From: JBBDMC01 sp963775235
Lineage (GTDB): Bacteria; Pseudomonadota; Alphaproteobacteria; Rhizobiales; Kaistiaceae
Direction of reading: 5' to 3'
Assembly: GCA_963775235.1 (NCBI GenBank)
Contig: CAVZHY010000004.1
Span: forward strand, 186,001-250,000
Length of the DNA stretch: 64,000 nt
A program made the translations under genes and the position numbers. The notes under the pieces were generated by a model. It made no database searches and had not been told where the DNA came from. It worked only from the letters and a program-made list of their open reading frames with translations. Below, in pieces: positions 37,730 to 45,084 of this stretch; the first letter of the stretch is position 1, and each line of letters opens with the position of its first letter.

Positions 37730-38878
37730 ATGGCGCAGGCGCTGGGTCCGGTCCGCCGGACATTCGCTCCGTGGAACGATCCTGAGGCCAGGCCGTTCAT
37801 CGAGTTCAAGGGCGTCAGCAAGCGCTTCGACGATTTCACCGCCGTCGACAACGTCAATCTCGGCATCTACGAGCGCGAGTTCTTCGCGCTGCTGGGGCCC
37901 TCCGGCTGCGGCAAGACCACGCTCATGCGCATGATCGCCGGCTTCGAGGAGCCGAGCCAAGGCAGCATCTACGTTGACGGCCAGAACCTCGCCGGCATCC
38001 CGCCGTACCGCCGGCCGTCCAACATGATGTTCCAGTCCTACGCCTTGTTTCCGCACATGACGGTCGAAGGCAACATCGGCTTCGGCCTCCGGCAGGCGCG
38101 CATGTCCAAGGCCGAGATTGCCGCCCGCGTCGAGGAAATGCTGAAGCTGGTCAAGCTCATGCCGTTCGCCAAGCGGAAACCCAATCAGCTTTCCGGCGGC
38201 CAGAAGCAGCGCGTTGCCCTTGCCCGGTCGCTCGCCAAAAAGCCCAAGGTCCTGTTGCTGGACGAGCCGCTGGGAGCCCTCGACAAGAAGTTGCGTGAGG
38301 AGACCCAATTCGAGCTCACCGACCTCCAGCAGCAACTCGGGCTTACATTCCTGATTGTGACCCACGATCAGGAGGAAGCAATGACCGTCGCCGACCGCAT
38401 CGCGGTCATGGAGCGCGGGCGGATCGTGCAGGTCGCGACTCCCGCCGAAATCTACGAGCAGCCCAATTCGCGCTACGTCGCCGACTTCATCGGGGACATC
38501 AACCTGCTGGAAGGCCACATCACCGGTACCGCGGGGTCCTCGGTACGCATGGCCTGCGCCGGCACCGGAGCCAGCGTCTTCGTCGAGCAGCAGATGGACG
38601 CCACGGCCGGTGACACTGCGTGGTTTGCCATTCGTCCTGAGAAGGTCGCGATCTCCCTCGATCGCCCGGCCGATGTCACGGTCAACACCGTTGCCGGCAA
38701 GGTATGGGACATCGGCTATCTGGGCGACGTGTCGATCTATCACGTCCGCCTGAAGACGGGGGCGATCGTCAAGGCCACCGTCACCAATCGCACGCGGCTG
38801 GTGGAGCGGCCGATCACCTGGGAGGACGACGTATGGCTGTCGTGGTCCCGCGACGCCGGCGTTGTGCTGACGAACTGA
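37730..38878 (+). CDS. potG: Polyamine ABC transporter ATPase PotG
   Basis: 382 aa. Walker A GPSGCGKTT (about residue 58), Q-loop MFQSYALFPHMTV, signature LSGGQKQRVALARSLA, Walker B VLLLDEPLGALDKKLREETQ, H-loop IVTHDQEEAMTVADR, and a TOBE domain with WFAIRPEKVAI. An N-terminal extension (MAQALGPVRRTFAPWNDPEARPFI) is typical of PotG. ATG at 37730 follows GGGGGCGG. It powers the PotHI pore. Confidence 0.92.
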   Translation: MAQALGPVRRTFAPWNDPEARPFIEFKGVSKRFDDFTAVDNVNLGIYEREFFALLGPSGCGKTTLMRMIAGFEEPSQGSIYVDGQNLAGIPPYRRPSNMMFQSYALFPHMTVEGNIGFGLRQARMSKAEIAARVEEMLKLVKLMPFAKRKPNQLSGGQKQRVALARSLAKKPKVLLLDEPLGALDKKLREETQFELTDLQQQLGLTFLIVTHDQEEAMTVADRIAVMERGRIVQVATPAEIYEQPNSRYVADFIGDINLLEGHITGTAGSSVRMACAGTGASVFVEQQMDATAGDTAWFAIRPEKVAISLDRPADVTVNTVAGKVWDIGYLGDVSIYHVRLKTGAIVKATVTNRTRLVERPITWEDDVWLSWSRDAGVVLTN

Positions 38879-38911
38879 TAGGTCGGTTTGAGGCGCGGGG
38901 AGGGGAGCACC

Positions 38912-39835
38912 GTGGAGCGACAGGGCAAGGCAAGGCGGAACCCATGGCGCTGGCTGGTCGTGATCATTCCGTACGCCTGGCTGGTCGGACTGTTCTTGGT
39001 GCCGTTCCTCATCGTCTTCAAGATCTCGTTTTCGACGACCGTCCTCGCGGTGCCGCCGTATGCGCCGTCGCTGGATTTCTCTGCCGGCCTGTCCGGTCTG
39101 ATTAATGAAATCAGGCAGTTTACCGTCGACAACTATGTCTGGCTCACTCAGGACGCGCTCTATGCCCGAGCCTACCTGTCGAGCCTGCTCATCGCCGCAG
39201 TGTCGACCATCCTGGTCCTCCTTGTCGGCTATCCGATCGCTTACGGCATGGCACGCGCGCCGAGGGCCTGGCAGCCGACGCTGCTGATGATGGCCATCCT
39301 GCCGTTCTGGACCTCGTTCCTGATCCGCGTCTACGCCTGGATCGGTATCCTGAAGAAAGAGGGGCTGCTCAACCAGCTCCTGCTCTGGCTTCACCTCATC
39401 AGCGAGCCGCTGACTATCCTGAGCACCAACTGGGCTGTCTACATCGGCATCGTCTATTCCTATCTGCCGTTCATGATCCTGCCGCTGTTCGCCGCTCTCG
39501 AACGCATGGACGAGTCGCTGCTCGAGGCGGCTTCCGATCTCGGCTCACCGCCTCTGCGTGCCTTCTGGCAGGTGACCTTTCCGCTGTCGTTGCCGGGCGT
39601 CGTTGCCGGCTGCCTCCTGGTGTTCATCCCCGTGACCGGCGAGTTCGTCATCCCCGATCTTCTCGGCGGATCCGGGACGCTGATGATCGGCCGGACGCTG
39701 TGGGCGGAGTTCTTCAACAACCGGGATTGGCCTGTTGCCTCGGCGGTCGCCGTCATCCTGCTTTTGATCCTGGTGGTGCCGATCGTCATCTTCCAAAACC
39801 GCGCCGCGGGCGCTGAGGGCGGACTGGGAACATGA
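38912..39835 (+). CDS. potH: Polyamine ABC transporter permease PotH
   Basis: 307 aa with six TM helices. RNPWRWLVVIIPYAWLVGLFLVPFLIVFKISFS starts the family fold, and the EAA loop is LEAASDLGSPPLRAFWQVTFPLSLPG. I chose the GTG at 38912 (MERQGKARR) because GGGGAGGGGAG immediately precedes it; an upstream TTG at 38888 would place this Shine-Dalgarno inside the gene. It pairs with PotI. Confidence 0.88.
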   Translation: MERQGKARRNPWRWLVVIIPYAWLVGLFLVPFLIVFKISFSTTVLAVPPYAPSLDFSAGLSGLINEIRQFTVDNYVWLTQDALYARAYLSSLLIAAVSTILVLLVGYPIAYGMARAPRAWQPTLLMMAILPFWTSFLIRVYAWIGILKKEGLLNQLLLWLHLISEPLTILSTNWAVYIGIVYSYLPFMILPLFAALERMDESLLEAASDLGSPPLRAFWQVTFPLSLPGVVAGCLLVFIPVTGEFVIPDLLGGSGTLMIGRTLWAEFFNNRDWPVASAVAVILLLILVVPIVIFQNRAAGAEGGLGT

Positions 39836-39899
39836 TGTTCAGGCACCGGCGGGAGAGGGCGGCCATTCCGCGGCCGCGAACCGCGAGGCATGTCGCCTG

Positions 39900-40718
39900 A
39901 TGCGCCGATTCTCCTGGTTCAACCTCACCTCGGTCACGTGCGGCTTCGCCTTTCTCTATCTGCCGATCGTGATCCTGGTGATCTACTCCTTCAACCAATC
40001 GCGCCTTGTCACCGTGTGGGGCGGATTTTCAGCCAAATGGTACGGGGCTCTGCTGAGCGACCAGGCCCTTCTCGACGCTGCCTGGGTGACGCTGAGGGTT
40101 GCGCTCCTTTCCGCCTCGGTTGCCACCGTCCTCGGGACCCTTGCCGCGGTCGTTCTCGACCGTTTCGGACGCTTCAAGGGTCGCGCGCTCTTTTCCGGCA
40201 TGATCTATGCAGCGCTGGTCATGCCCGACGTCATTACCGGGCTGTCGCTGCTCCTGCTTTTCGTGGCCGTCGGCATTGCCCGCGGATTCTGGACCATCGT
40301 GCTGGCCCACATCACGTTTTCGATGTGCTACGTGGCCGTCGTCGTCCAGTCCCGGCTGGTGACCTTCGACCGCAGCCTCGAGGAGGCTGCCGCCGACCTC
40401 GGTTGTCCACCGCTGAAGACATTCCTTGTGATCACGCTGCCCATCGTTGCGCCGGCTGTCGTCGCGGGCTGGATGCTGGCGTTCACCCTTTCGCTTGACG
40501 ATCTGGTGATCGCCTCGTTTACGACCGGTCCCGGTGCCACCACGCTGCCGATGAAGATCTACAGCCAGGTGCGCCTGGGCGTGACACCGGAAATCAATGC
40601 CGTCTGTACTATCCTCATCGCATTCGTGACCACCGGGGTCATCGTCGCCTCGGTGTTCAGCAAACGTCGCGAGGTGGAGCGCCAGCGTGCCGAGCGTCTG
40701 GCCGCAGCGGCCCCGTAG
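39900..40718 (+). CDS. potI: Polyamine ABC transporter permease PotI
   Basis: 272 aa with six TM helices. FAFLYLPIVILVIYSFNQSRLVTVWGGFS is the characteristic PotI/PotC start, and the EAA loop is LEEAAADLGCPPLKTFLVITLP. The C terminus carries a short charged tail (KRREVERQRAERLA). It begins 64 nt after potH, with GAGG about 10 nt upstream. It ends the operon, 3 bp from the convergent metal-sensor gene. Confidence 0.9.
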   Translation: MRRFSWFNLTSVTCGFAFLYLPIVILVIYSFNQSRLVTVWGGFSAKWYGALLSDQALLDAAWVTLRVALLSASVATVLGTLAAVVLDRFGRFKGRALFSGMIYAALVMPDVITGLSLLLLFVAVGIARGFWTIVLAHITFSMCYVAVVVQSRLVTFDRSLEEAAADLGCPPLKTFLVITLPIVAPAVVAGWMLAFTLSLDDLVIASFTTGPGATTLPMKIYSQVRLGVTPEINAVCTILIAFVTTGVIVASVFSKRREVERQRAERLAAAAP

Positions 40719-40721
40719 CGA

Positions 40722-41180
40722 TCAGGGCTGCTGAACCGGTATCGGGCCCGTCGGTCGTGGCGGTTTGATGTGCCGCCGCACGTCCGGCGGGGTGTCCTCG
40801 ATAGCACCGGCGACCAGTTCCTGCCCCGCCATCTGCAGATCGTTGGTCTTCTGCCTCAGATCGGCAAAAGCAGCCTCAAGCGCGGGGCGGTCGAGCGGCT
40901 CGGCCCGCATCGCCTGGAACATCTTCTGCCGGGCCGCCTCCACGTCATCGACCTTCGTGCGGAACTGGTCGCGATTGTTGCGCGCGCGCTTGGCCACCGC
41001 CTGCCGGATTTCCGGGGGAAAGTCACGCATCCCCATTGCCACCAGCCGCTCGATATCGCCCGGTCCCGGCCGCGGGCCGGCCGCCCGCCCGACCGCGAAC
41101 CCGGCGATCAGAAGATTGGCCGCCAGCGACACGAACAGCAGCGCCAATAGGGTGACCGCGAAAGGCCCGCGGATGGTCAT
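40722..41180 (-). CDS. Periplasmic heavy-metal sensor (Metal_resist / CnrX-like) protein
   Basis: 152 aa. One N-terminal anchor helix (FAVTLLALLFVSLAANLLIAGFAVG) is followed by an all-helical periplasmic domain with long amphipathic helices (ERLVAMGMRDFPPEIRQAVAKRA and DDVEAARQKMFQAMRAEPL). This pattern is the Metal_resist family that includes CnrX, ZraP and CpxP-like sensors. Its ATG overlaps the anti-sigma stop by 4 bp. It probably senses envelope or metal stress and relays it to the anti-sigma factor; the metal is not readable from the sequence, since few His/Met ligands are visible. Confidence 0.78.
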   Translation of the reverse strand: MTIRGPFAVTLLALLFVSLAANLLIAGFAVGRAAGPRPGPGDIERLVAMGMRDFPPEIRQAVAKRARNNRDQFRTKVDDVEAARQKMFQAMRAEPLDRPALEAAFADLRQKTNDLQMAGQELVAGAIEDTPPDVRRHIKPPRPTGPIPVQQP

Positions 41181-41605
41181 AGCAGCCCTCCCGACGGGTC
41201 GATTGTATCGAGCGTCGTCGTTGCAGTGCCAAATGCGAGCCCGGCAAGCGCGGAGTCGTCCTGGCTTTGCGGTATTGCGAGACCGAGAACGAAGCCGACG
41301 GCGAGAAATGCAGCCATCGCCGCACCCGACCAGGCGAGTAGCCGCCGCGTCGGTCGCACTGTGACCTCGCGGTGCCGGTCGCCCCGGATGCCGGAGATGA
41401 TCGCGCCGATCGCTGCCGCGTCGACGGGTGCAGGACGCGTTACGGTGGCCAGCAGCGCATCAAGCCGCGCCGCTTCGGCAAGCATCCGTCTCGCCGCTGC
41501 GTCGCCGTCGGCGAACGCCTTCGCCTCAACGCGCACCGCCTCCGGCCAACGCCCGATGTCCCCGCCGTAGCGGTCGAGTGCCTGCTCGAACTGGTCCTTT
41601 GTCAT
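41177..41605 (-). CDS. Putative membrane anti-sigma factor
   Basis: 142 aa. A cytoplasmic N terminus (MTKDQFEQALDRYGGDIGRWPEAVRVEAKAF..., about 1-90) is followed by one TM helix (LLAWSGAAMAAFLAVGFVLGLAI) and a short periplasmic tail. There is no zinc-binding HxxxCxxC motif. It is encoded 3 nt after an ECF sigma factor and overlaps the CnrX-like gene, which is how CnrY-type anti-sigma factors are placed. The function is inferred from position and topology. Confidence 0.72.
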   Translation of the reverse strand: MTKDQFEQALDRYGGDIGRWPEAVRVEAKAFADGDAAARRMLAEAARLDALLATVTRPAPVDAAAIGAIISGIRGDRHREVTVRPTRRLLAWSGAAMAAFLAVGFVLGLAIPQSQDDSALAGLAFGTATTTLDTIDPSGGLL

Positions 41606-41608
41606 CGT

Positions 41609-42286
41609 TCATGTCTCCCCTCGCGAGTCGCGGGCGGCGAGCCTGGTCCTCAGCGTTCGTCGCGCCCTGACCAGCAACTGCTCCACCGCCCCGACCGACA
41701 GCCCCATCATTTCCGCTATTTCCGCGGTTGCCCGTTCGCCATCGGCGACGAGCAGGATCGCGGCACGCTGACGCGGCGGCAACGCGCGAATGTCACGGAC
41801 CACCGTCGCCAGCTCGCCGCCGGCCGCGAGCCGCTGATCGGCGGCCGGATCCGGGTCATGCAACTCAGCCGCGTCCTCAAGTCCAAAGAAGCGGCGCACC
41901 CGTCGCCGTCGACTGGCATCGATCGCCCGGTTGATGGCGATCCGGGTCAGGTAGGCGGAAAGTGGGGGCCCGCCCGGCTGCCAACGCCTCGCGTTGCGCC
42001 ACAAGCTCCAGAACGTCTCCTGGACGATGTCGTCGGCCTCGGAGACGCCATCGGCGAAACTCAGCGCCAACGCCTTGAGCCGGCCGCTGTGACGCCGGAC
42101 GATCTCGGTGAACGCGCGTTCGTCGCCGGCGGCGATCCGTTCGACGAGGATCTCATCCGATTCCTGGCTCGTCGCCGCGACCGTCACACCCGAACCGCGC
42201 GCTCCTTCACTACGACCGCCGTACCTCGGCGCCGATGCTTTGTTGCGCGGTGCGAGCGACGGAGCAAGCGTCATGAACGAAGTCAT
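41609..42286 (-). CDS. ECF-type RNA polymerase sigma factor
   Basis: 225 aa. Region 2 spans about 55-115 (ERAFTEIVRRHSGRLKALALSFADGVSEADDIVQETFWSLWRNARRW), with TRIAINRAIDASRRRR closing it. Region 4 spans about 160-212 (LPPRQRAAILLVADGERATAEIAEMMGLSVGAVEQLLVRARRTLR). It directs polymerase to stress promoters once its anti-sigma partner releases it. The N-terminal 40 residues are unusual for the family, and an internal start near MTLAPSLAP or later is possible. The gene upstream encodes a secreted EF-hand protein. Confidence 0.88.
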   Translation of the reverse strand: MTSFMTLAPSLAPRNKASAPRYGGRSEGARGSGVTVAATSQESDEILVERIAAGDERAFTEIVRRHSGRLKALALSFADGVSEADDIVQETFWSLWRNARRWQPGGPPLSAYLTRIAINRAIDASRRRRVRRFFGLEDAAELHDPDPAADQRLAAGGELATVVRDIRALPPRQRAAILLVADGERATAEIAEMMGLSVGAVEQLLVRARRTLRTRLAARDSRGET

Positions 42287-42320
42287 GGCTTCTCGCCCCG
42301 TTCGCCCGGCGTTCCGATGG

Positions 42321-43046
42321 CTAGCGTGCCCCGCCGAGTCCCAAGCGCGGGGACCTGGCGGCGGCGAATTCGTCCTTCGAGATGACGCCGTCGCCGTTGG
42401 TGTCGAGGTAATCGAACACGCGCAAACGCTGCGCCGTCAGCCCTGTCTCGCTGCCTTGTCCGGCGTCGGGGCTGGCACTCTGCGGCCCGTTCGGGCCCGG
42501 GCCTGCGCCCATGCTCGGCCCTGGACCCTGGCCCATGCTCGGCCCTGGACCTTGGCCCATGCTCGGCCCGGGACCCTGTCCCATGTTGGGTCCGGGACCT
42601 TGAGGTCCGTTCGGCCCGGGATGCCCGCGGCGAATTTGCGGCCGTTCGGCCATTTGTGGTTCCATCATCTCCGGTCCCATGCGGTTGCCACGCCAATTGT
42701 TCCCGGGCTGCCCGCCAGGACCGCGGCGGAAACTGAACTGATCGTTGGCGTTGCCATGCCCGTTGCCCATTCGTCCCATACGCATGTGGTTCAGGGCCCC
42801 TTGAAGCTCCTGCTCCGACAAAGTGCCGTTGTGGTCGGCGTCGAGAGCGGCAAATATCGCGTTAGTCAGGGCGCTGGCCTCGTCCTTGTCAATCGCGCCA
42901 TCGCCGTTGCGGTCGAGCAAGTTGAACATGATGGACGGTTCCATCCTCCCGTCGGACTTGAGCGTCGGGGCCGCAGAAAGGGGCTGCGTGGTTGCGACCG
43001 CCGCTGCGAGCGCCGCCCCGGCGATGATCAAGGCTTTCGCGTGCAT
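42321..43046 (-). CDS. Secreted EF-hand protein with collagen-like GQGPGPSM repeats
   Basis: 241 aa. Signal peptide MHAKALIIAGAALAAAVATTQPLSAA. Three canonical EF-hand loops are present: DRNGDGAIDKDE (45-56), DADHNGTLSEQE (69-80) and DTNGDGVISKDE (215-226), each with Asp/Asn at 1, 3, 5 and Glu at 12. A Met/Gly/Pro-rich linker includes four 8-residue GQGPGPSM-type units from 24-bp DNA repeats. It should bind Ca2+ in the periplasm. It is encoded 34 bp upstream of the ECF sigma gene, so it is probably a target or input of that system. Confidence 0.85.
   Translation of the reverse strand: MHAKALIIAGAALAAAVATTQPLSAAPTLKSDGRMEPSIMFNLLDRNGDGAIDKDEASALTNAIFAALDADHNGTLSEQELQGALNHMRMGRMGNGHGNANDQFSFRRGPGGQPGNNWRGNRMGPEMMEPQMAERPQIRRGHPGPNGPQGPGPNMGQGPGPSMGQGPGPSMGQGPGPSMGAGPGPNGPQSASPDAGQGSETGLTAQRLRVFDYLDTNGDGVISKDEFAAARSPRLGLGGAR
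42508..42603 (-). repeat. Four 24-bp tandem repeats encoding an 8-residue Gly/Pro/Met unit
   Basis: Four units of 24 bp (starts 42508, 42532, 42556, 42580) read CCCATGCTCGGCCCTGGACC plus CTGG or close variants, the fourth being the most diverged. The period is a multiple of 3, so copy-number change would keep the frame and alter linker length in the EF-hand protein. Confidence 0.85.
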
Positions 43047-43064
43047 AGGAAATTCCTTCGTGCC

Positions 43065-43085
43065 GGGCGTCGCCAATCGACGCCC
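43065..43085 (-). promoter_or_regulatory. Leader hairpin upstream of the EF-hand gene
   Basis: A perfect 8-bp inverted repeat, GGGCGTCG and CGACGCCC around CCAAT, lies 18 bp before the EF-hand ATG, just above the AAGGAA ribosome site. In mRNA it would form a stable 5'-UTR stem. It may equally be a regulator-binding site. Confidence 0.5.
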
Positions 43086-43136
43086 TTCACGGTAGTCACG
43101 CGGTAAGCGGCCGGCTCCTACGCTCGCGCAACGGCA

Positions 43137-44933
43137 TCAGCCGCGAGGAGAAGCCTCGTTGCCGCGACCAGCGCTTTCAGAATTGAGGGTGAATTCCGGC
43201 GCCCACCACGTTCCGCCGATTGTGAGCGGAACCTCATGCGTCGGTCCGGTTGCGGCGGTGGAGAGCGTCGCTTTGGCGTTGACAATGCCGCTCACCACAG
43301 ACCCCCAGCCGCTGACGGCAACGCGGTAGCCCTTGCCCTCAGCAACCAGATCATGGGTTTCCAATGTGCCGCCGCCGATCGACAGGCTTCCTGCCAGGCT
43401 TGTGAAGTCAGTCGCCGTCGTCGTGGGACCGATCGGGGCCGCCGGAGGATCGACGGCCAGAGCAGCCAGGGCGTTGACATCGACGCCGGTGAGCGAACCA
43501 TCGGCGAGGGCAAACATGATCGTGCCGGTGATCGACTGGGCAAATTCGCCCCAGTTTTGCCCCTGACCGCTGGCGTCGATAACCGCAGCACCGGTCCCGT
43601 CGAGGACCGGAATGTGCGCGAGGTCGCTGAGCGCGACATGTGTTGGCACTCCGGCAAAGTTGGCATGCGCGGTCGCCGACAGCGTCGCGCCGTCCATCGC
43701 CGCAGTAATGTTGCCTTCGAGGCGCCCGCCGTAGAACTGCGCCTCCTTCACATCGACGGTGGCTTTTCCGTCGTTGGCCGATGCCGAAAGGACCGCCTGT
43801 CCGATCCGTGCGGTTCCGATCAAAATCTGCTCTGCGGATATGTTAAGGGCGATATCGACGCCGTCGGCAATCGGCAGATGGGTTGGGGCGACCAGCGCGG
43901 ATCCGTTCGACACCAGGTCTGCACGCATGGCTTCGGCGTAAGGCGACAGATCCAGCTTGGCCGTCGTCAGGGTGGCGCGGATCGCGGGCCAAGGACCGGC
44001 GAAGTGCGCCGACAGAGTCCCCTTTGCACTGTTGCCGTCAAGTTCGATCGTCGCGTCCGAGAACGACATTGTCGGACCGGACCAGTCAAGCGCCCCCTTG
44101 ATCGATGCCGCACCGAGGATCGACCCCGTTCCCATGGGAGTGCCCATCCACTCAATGGTTCGCCGCAAAGACGACGTCGTCAGCGAGGCATCACCATGGA
44201 AGCGGAAATCGTCCAGGCTGCTGAGGTTGCCGCTGAACGATACCCTGAGCGGCGTAGAACCGATTGCGAAACGCACCGCGGAAGGATTCCCCGCTGCCAG
44301 TTCGAACGGCTTGGCGACTGATCCACTGAATTCCACCGTTTCCCCGTGCCATTGCAGGGTGCCCGTTCCGCTGAACGCATCCGCGGCCTCCGGCCACGAG
44401 GCATCGAGTTCGACGTCATTCATTTCCTCGTGCTGATCCGAGGCCAGGTTGTCGTAGATGATCGTGCCGTTGGTAAGCGTGATACGTCCGACGGCAGCCG
44501 CCGTCCGTGGCGTCGCGCTCGATGCGGTCGAACCTTCGGTCCGCGGACCGCGCCAGTTGGTTTGTCCCTTTTCGTCGACGACGAGATGGATGCGCGGCTG
44601 GTCGAGCGCGAACTCTTCGAATTGCACGCGCCCAAGAAGGAGTGGCAGAACCCGCAGCCTTGTGGTTACGGTCGCCGCAGCTATGAACGGGTCGTCGCCC
44701 ATCCCCTCGCGGTTGGCGATGGTGAGATCGCCGACGCTGACGGAAAGGTGTGGATAGATCGACAAACTCGGATCGCCCTTGAGCGTGACTTCGCGCCCCG
44801 TCAGCTCGGAAATCCGGTCGGCAATCCTCTGCTTGAAAAGGTCGGCGGAAACCAGATCGGGCAACACCGTCGCCGCAAGCGCCACGACACCGACGATGAC
44901 GATAGCGATGGCCAGACGGGCAATGCGTTTCAT
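43137..44933 (-). CDS. AsmA family protein
   Basis: 598 aa. An N-terminal anchor (MKRIARLAIAIVIVGVVALAATVLPDLVS) is followed by the AsmA start motif DLFKQRIADRISELTGREVTLKGDPSLSIYPHLSVSVGDLTIAN. A long beta-rich repeat region then leads to the C-terminal AsmA_2-type domain containing DGTGAAVIDASGQGQNWGEFAQSITG. Family members lie in the periplasm and are linked to lipid transport to the outer membrane. ATG at 44933 is chosen; the frame stays open upstream but without similarity. It is single-standing, between the EF-hand gene and divergent aacS. Confidence 0.88.
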   Translation of the reverse strand: MKRIARLAIAIVIVGVVALAATVLPDLVSADLFKQRIADRISELTGREVTLKGDPSLSIYPHLSVSVGDLTIANREGMGDDPFIAAATVTTRLRVLPLLLGRVQFEEFALDQPRIHLVVDEKGQTNWRGPRTEGSTASSATPRTAAAVGRITLTNGTIIYDNLASDQHEEMNDVELDASWPEAADAFSGTGTLQWHGETVEFSGSVAKPFELAAGNPSAVRFAIGSTPLRVSFSGNLSSLDDFRFHGDASLTTSSLRRTIEWMGTPMGTGSILGAASIKGALDWSGPTMSFSDATIELDGNSAKGTLSAHFAGPWPAIRATLTTAKLDLSPYAEAMRADLVSNGSALVAPTHLPIADGVDIALNISAEQILIGTARIGQAVLSASANDGKATVDVKEAQFYGGRLEGNITAAMDGATLSATAHANFAGVPTHVALSDLAHIPVLDGTGAAVIDASGQGQNWGEFAQSITGTIMFALADGSLTGVDVNALAALAVDPPAAPIGPTTTATDFTSLAGSLSIGGGTLETHDLVAEGKGYRVAVSGWGSVVSGIVNAKATLSTAATGPTHEVPLTIGGTWWAPEFTLNSESAGRGNEASPRG

Positions 44934-45084
44934 GCGATCGGGGCTTCCCTCGCCGCGGTCTTTTTCGATAGGAAGAACGGCCGCGTTTCGCAAGGAAATT
45001 CTGTCCATTGACGGGCGGTGACACGACGTGGCCAGCACAATTCGCAAGGGGCGTCGGCACGGCGTCGATAGTGAGGGAAAACCA

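Noticed and set aside
37544..39394. 616-residue antisense frame across potF end, potG and potH
   Set aside because: Spans several genuine genes and has no recognisable domain; a shadow frame.
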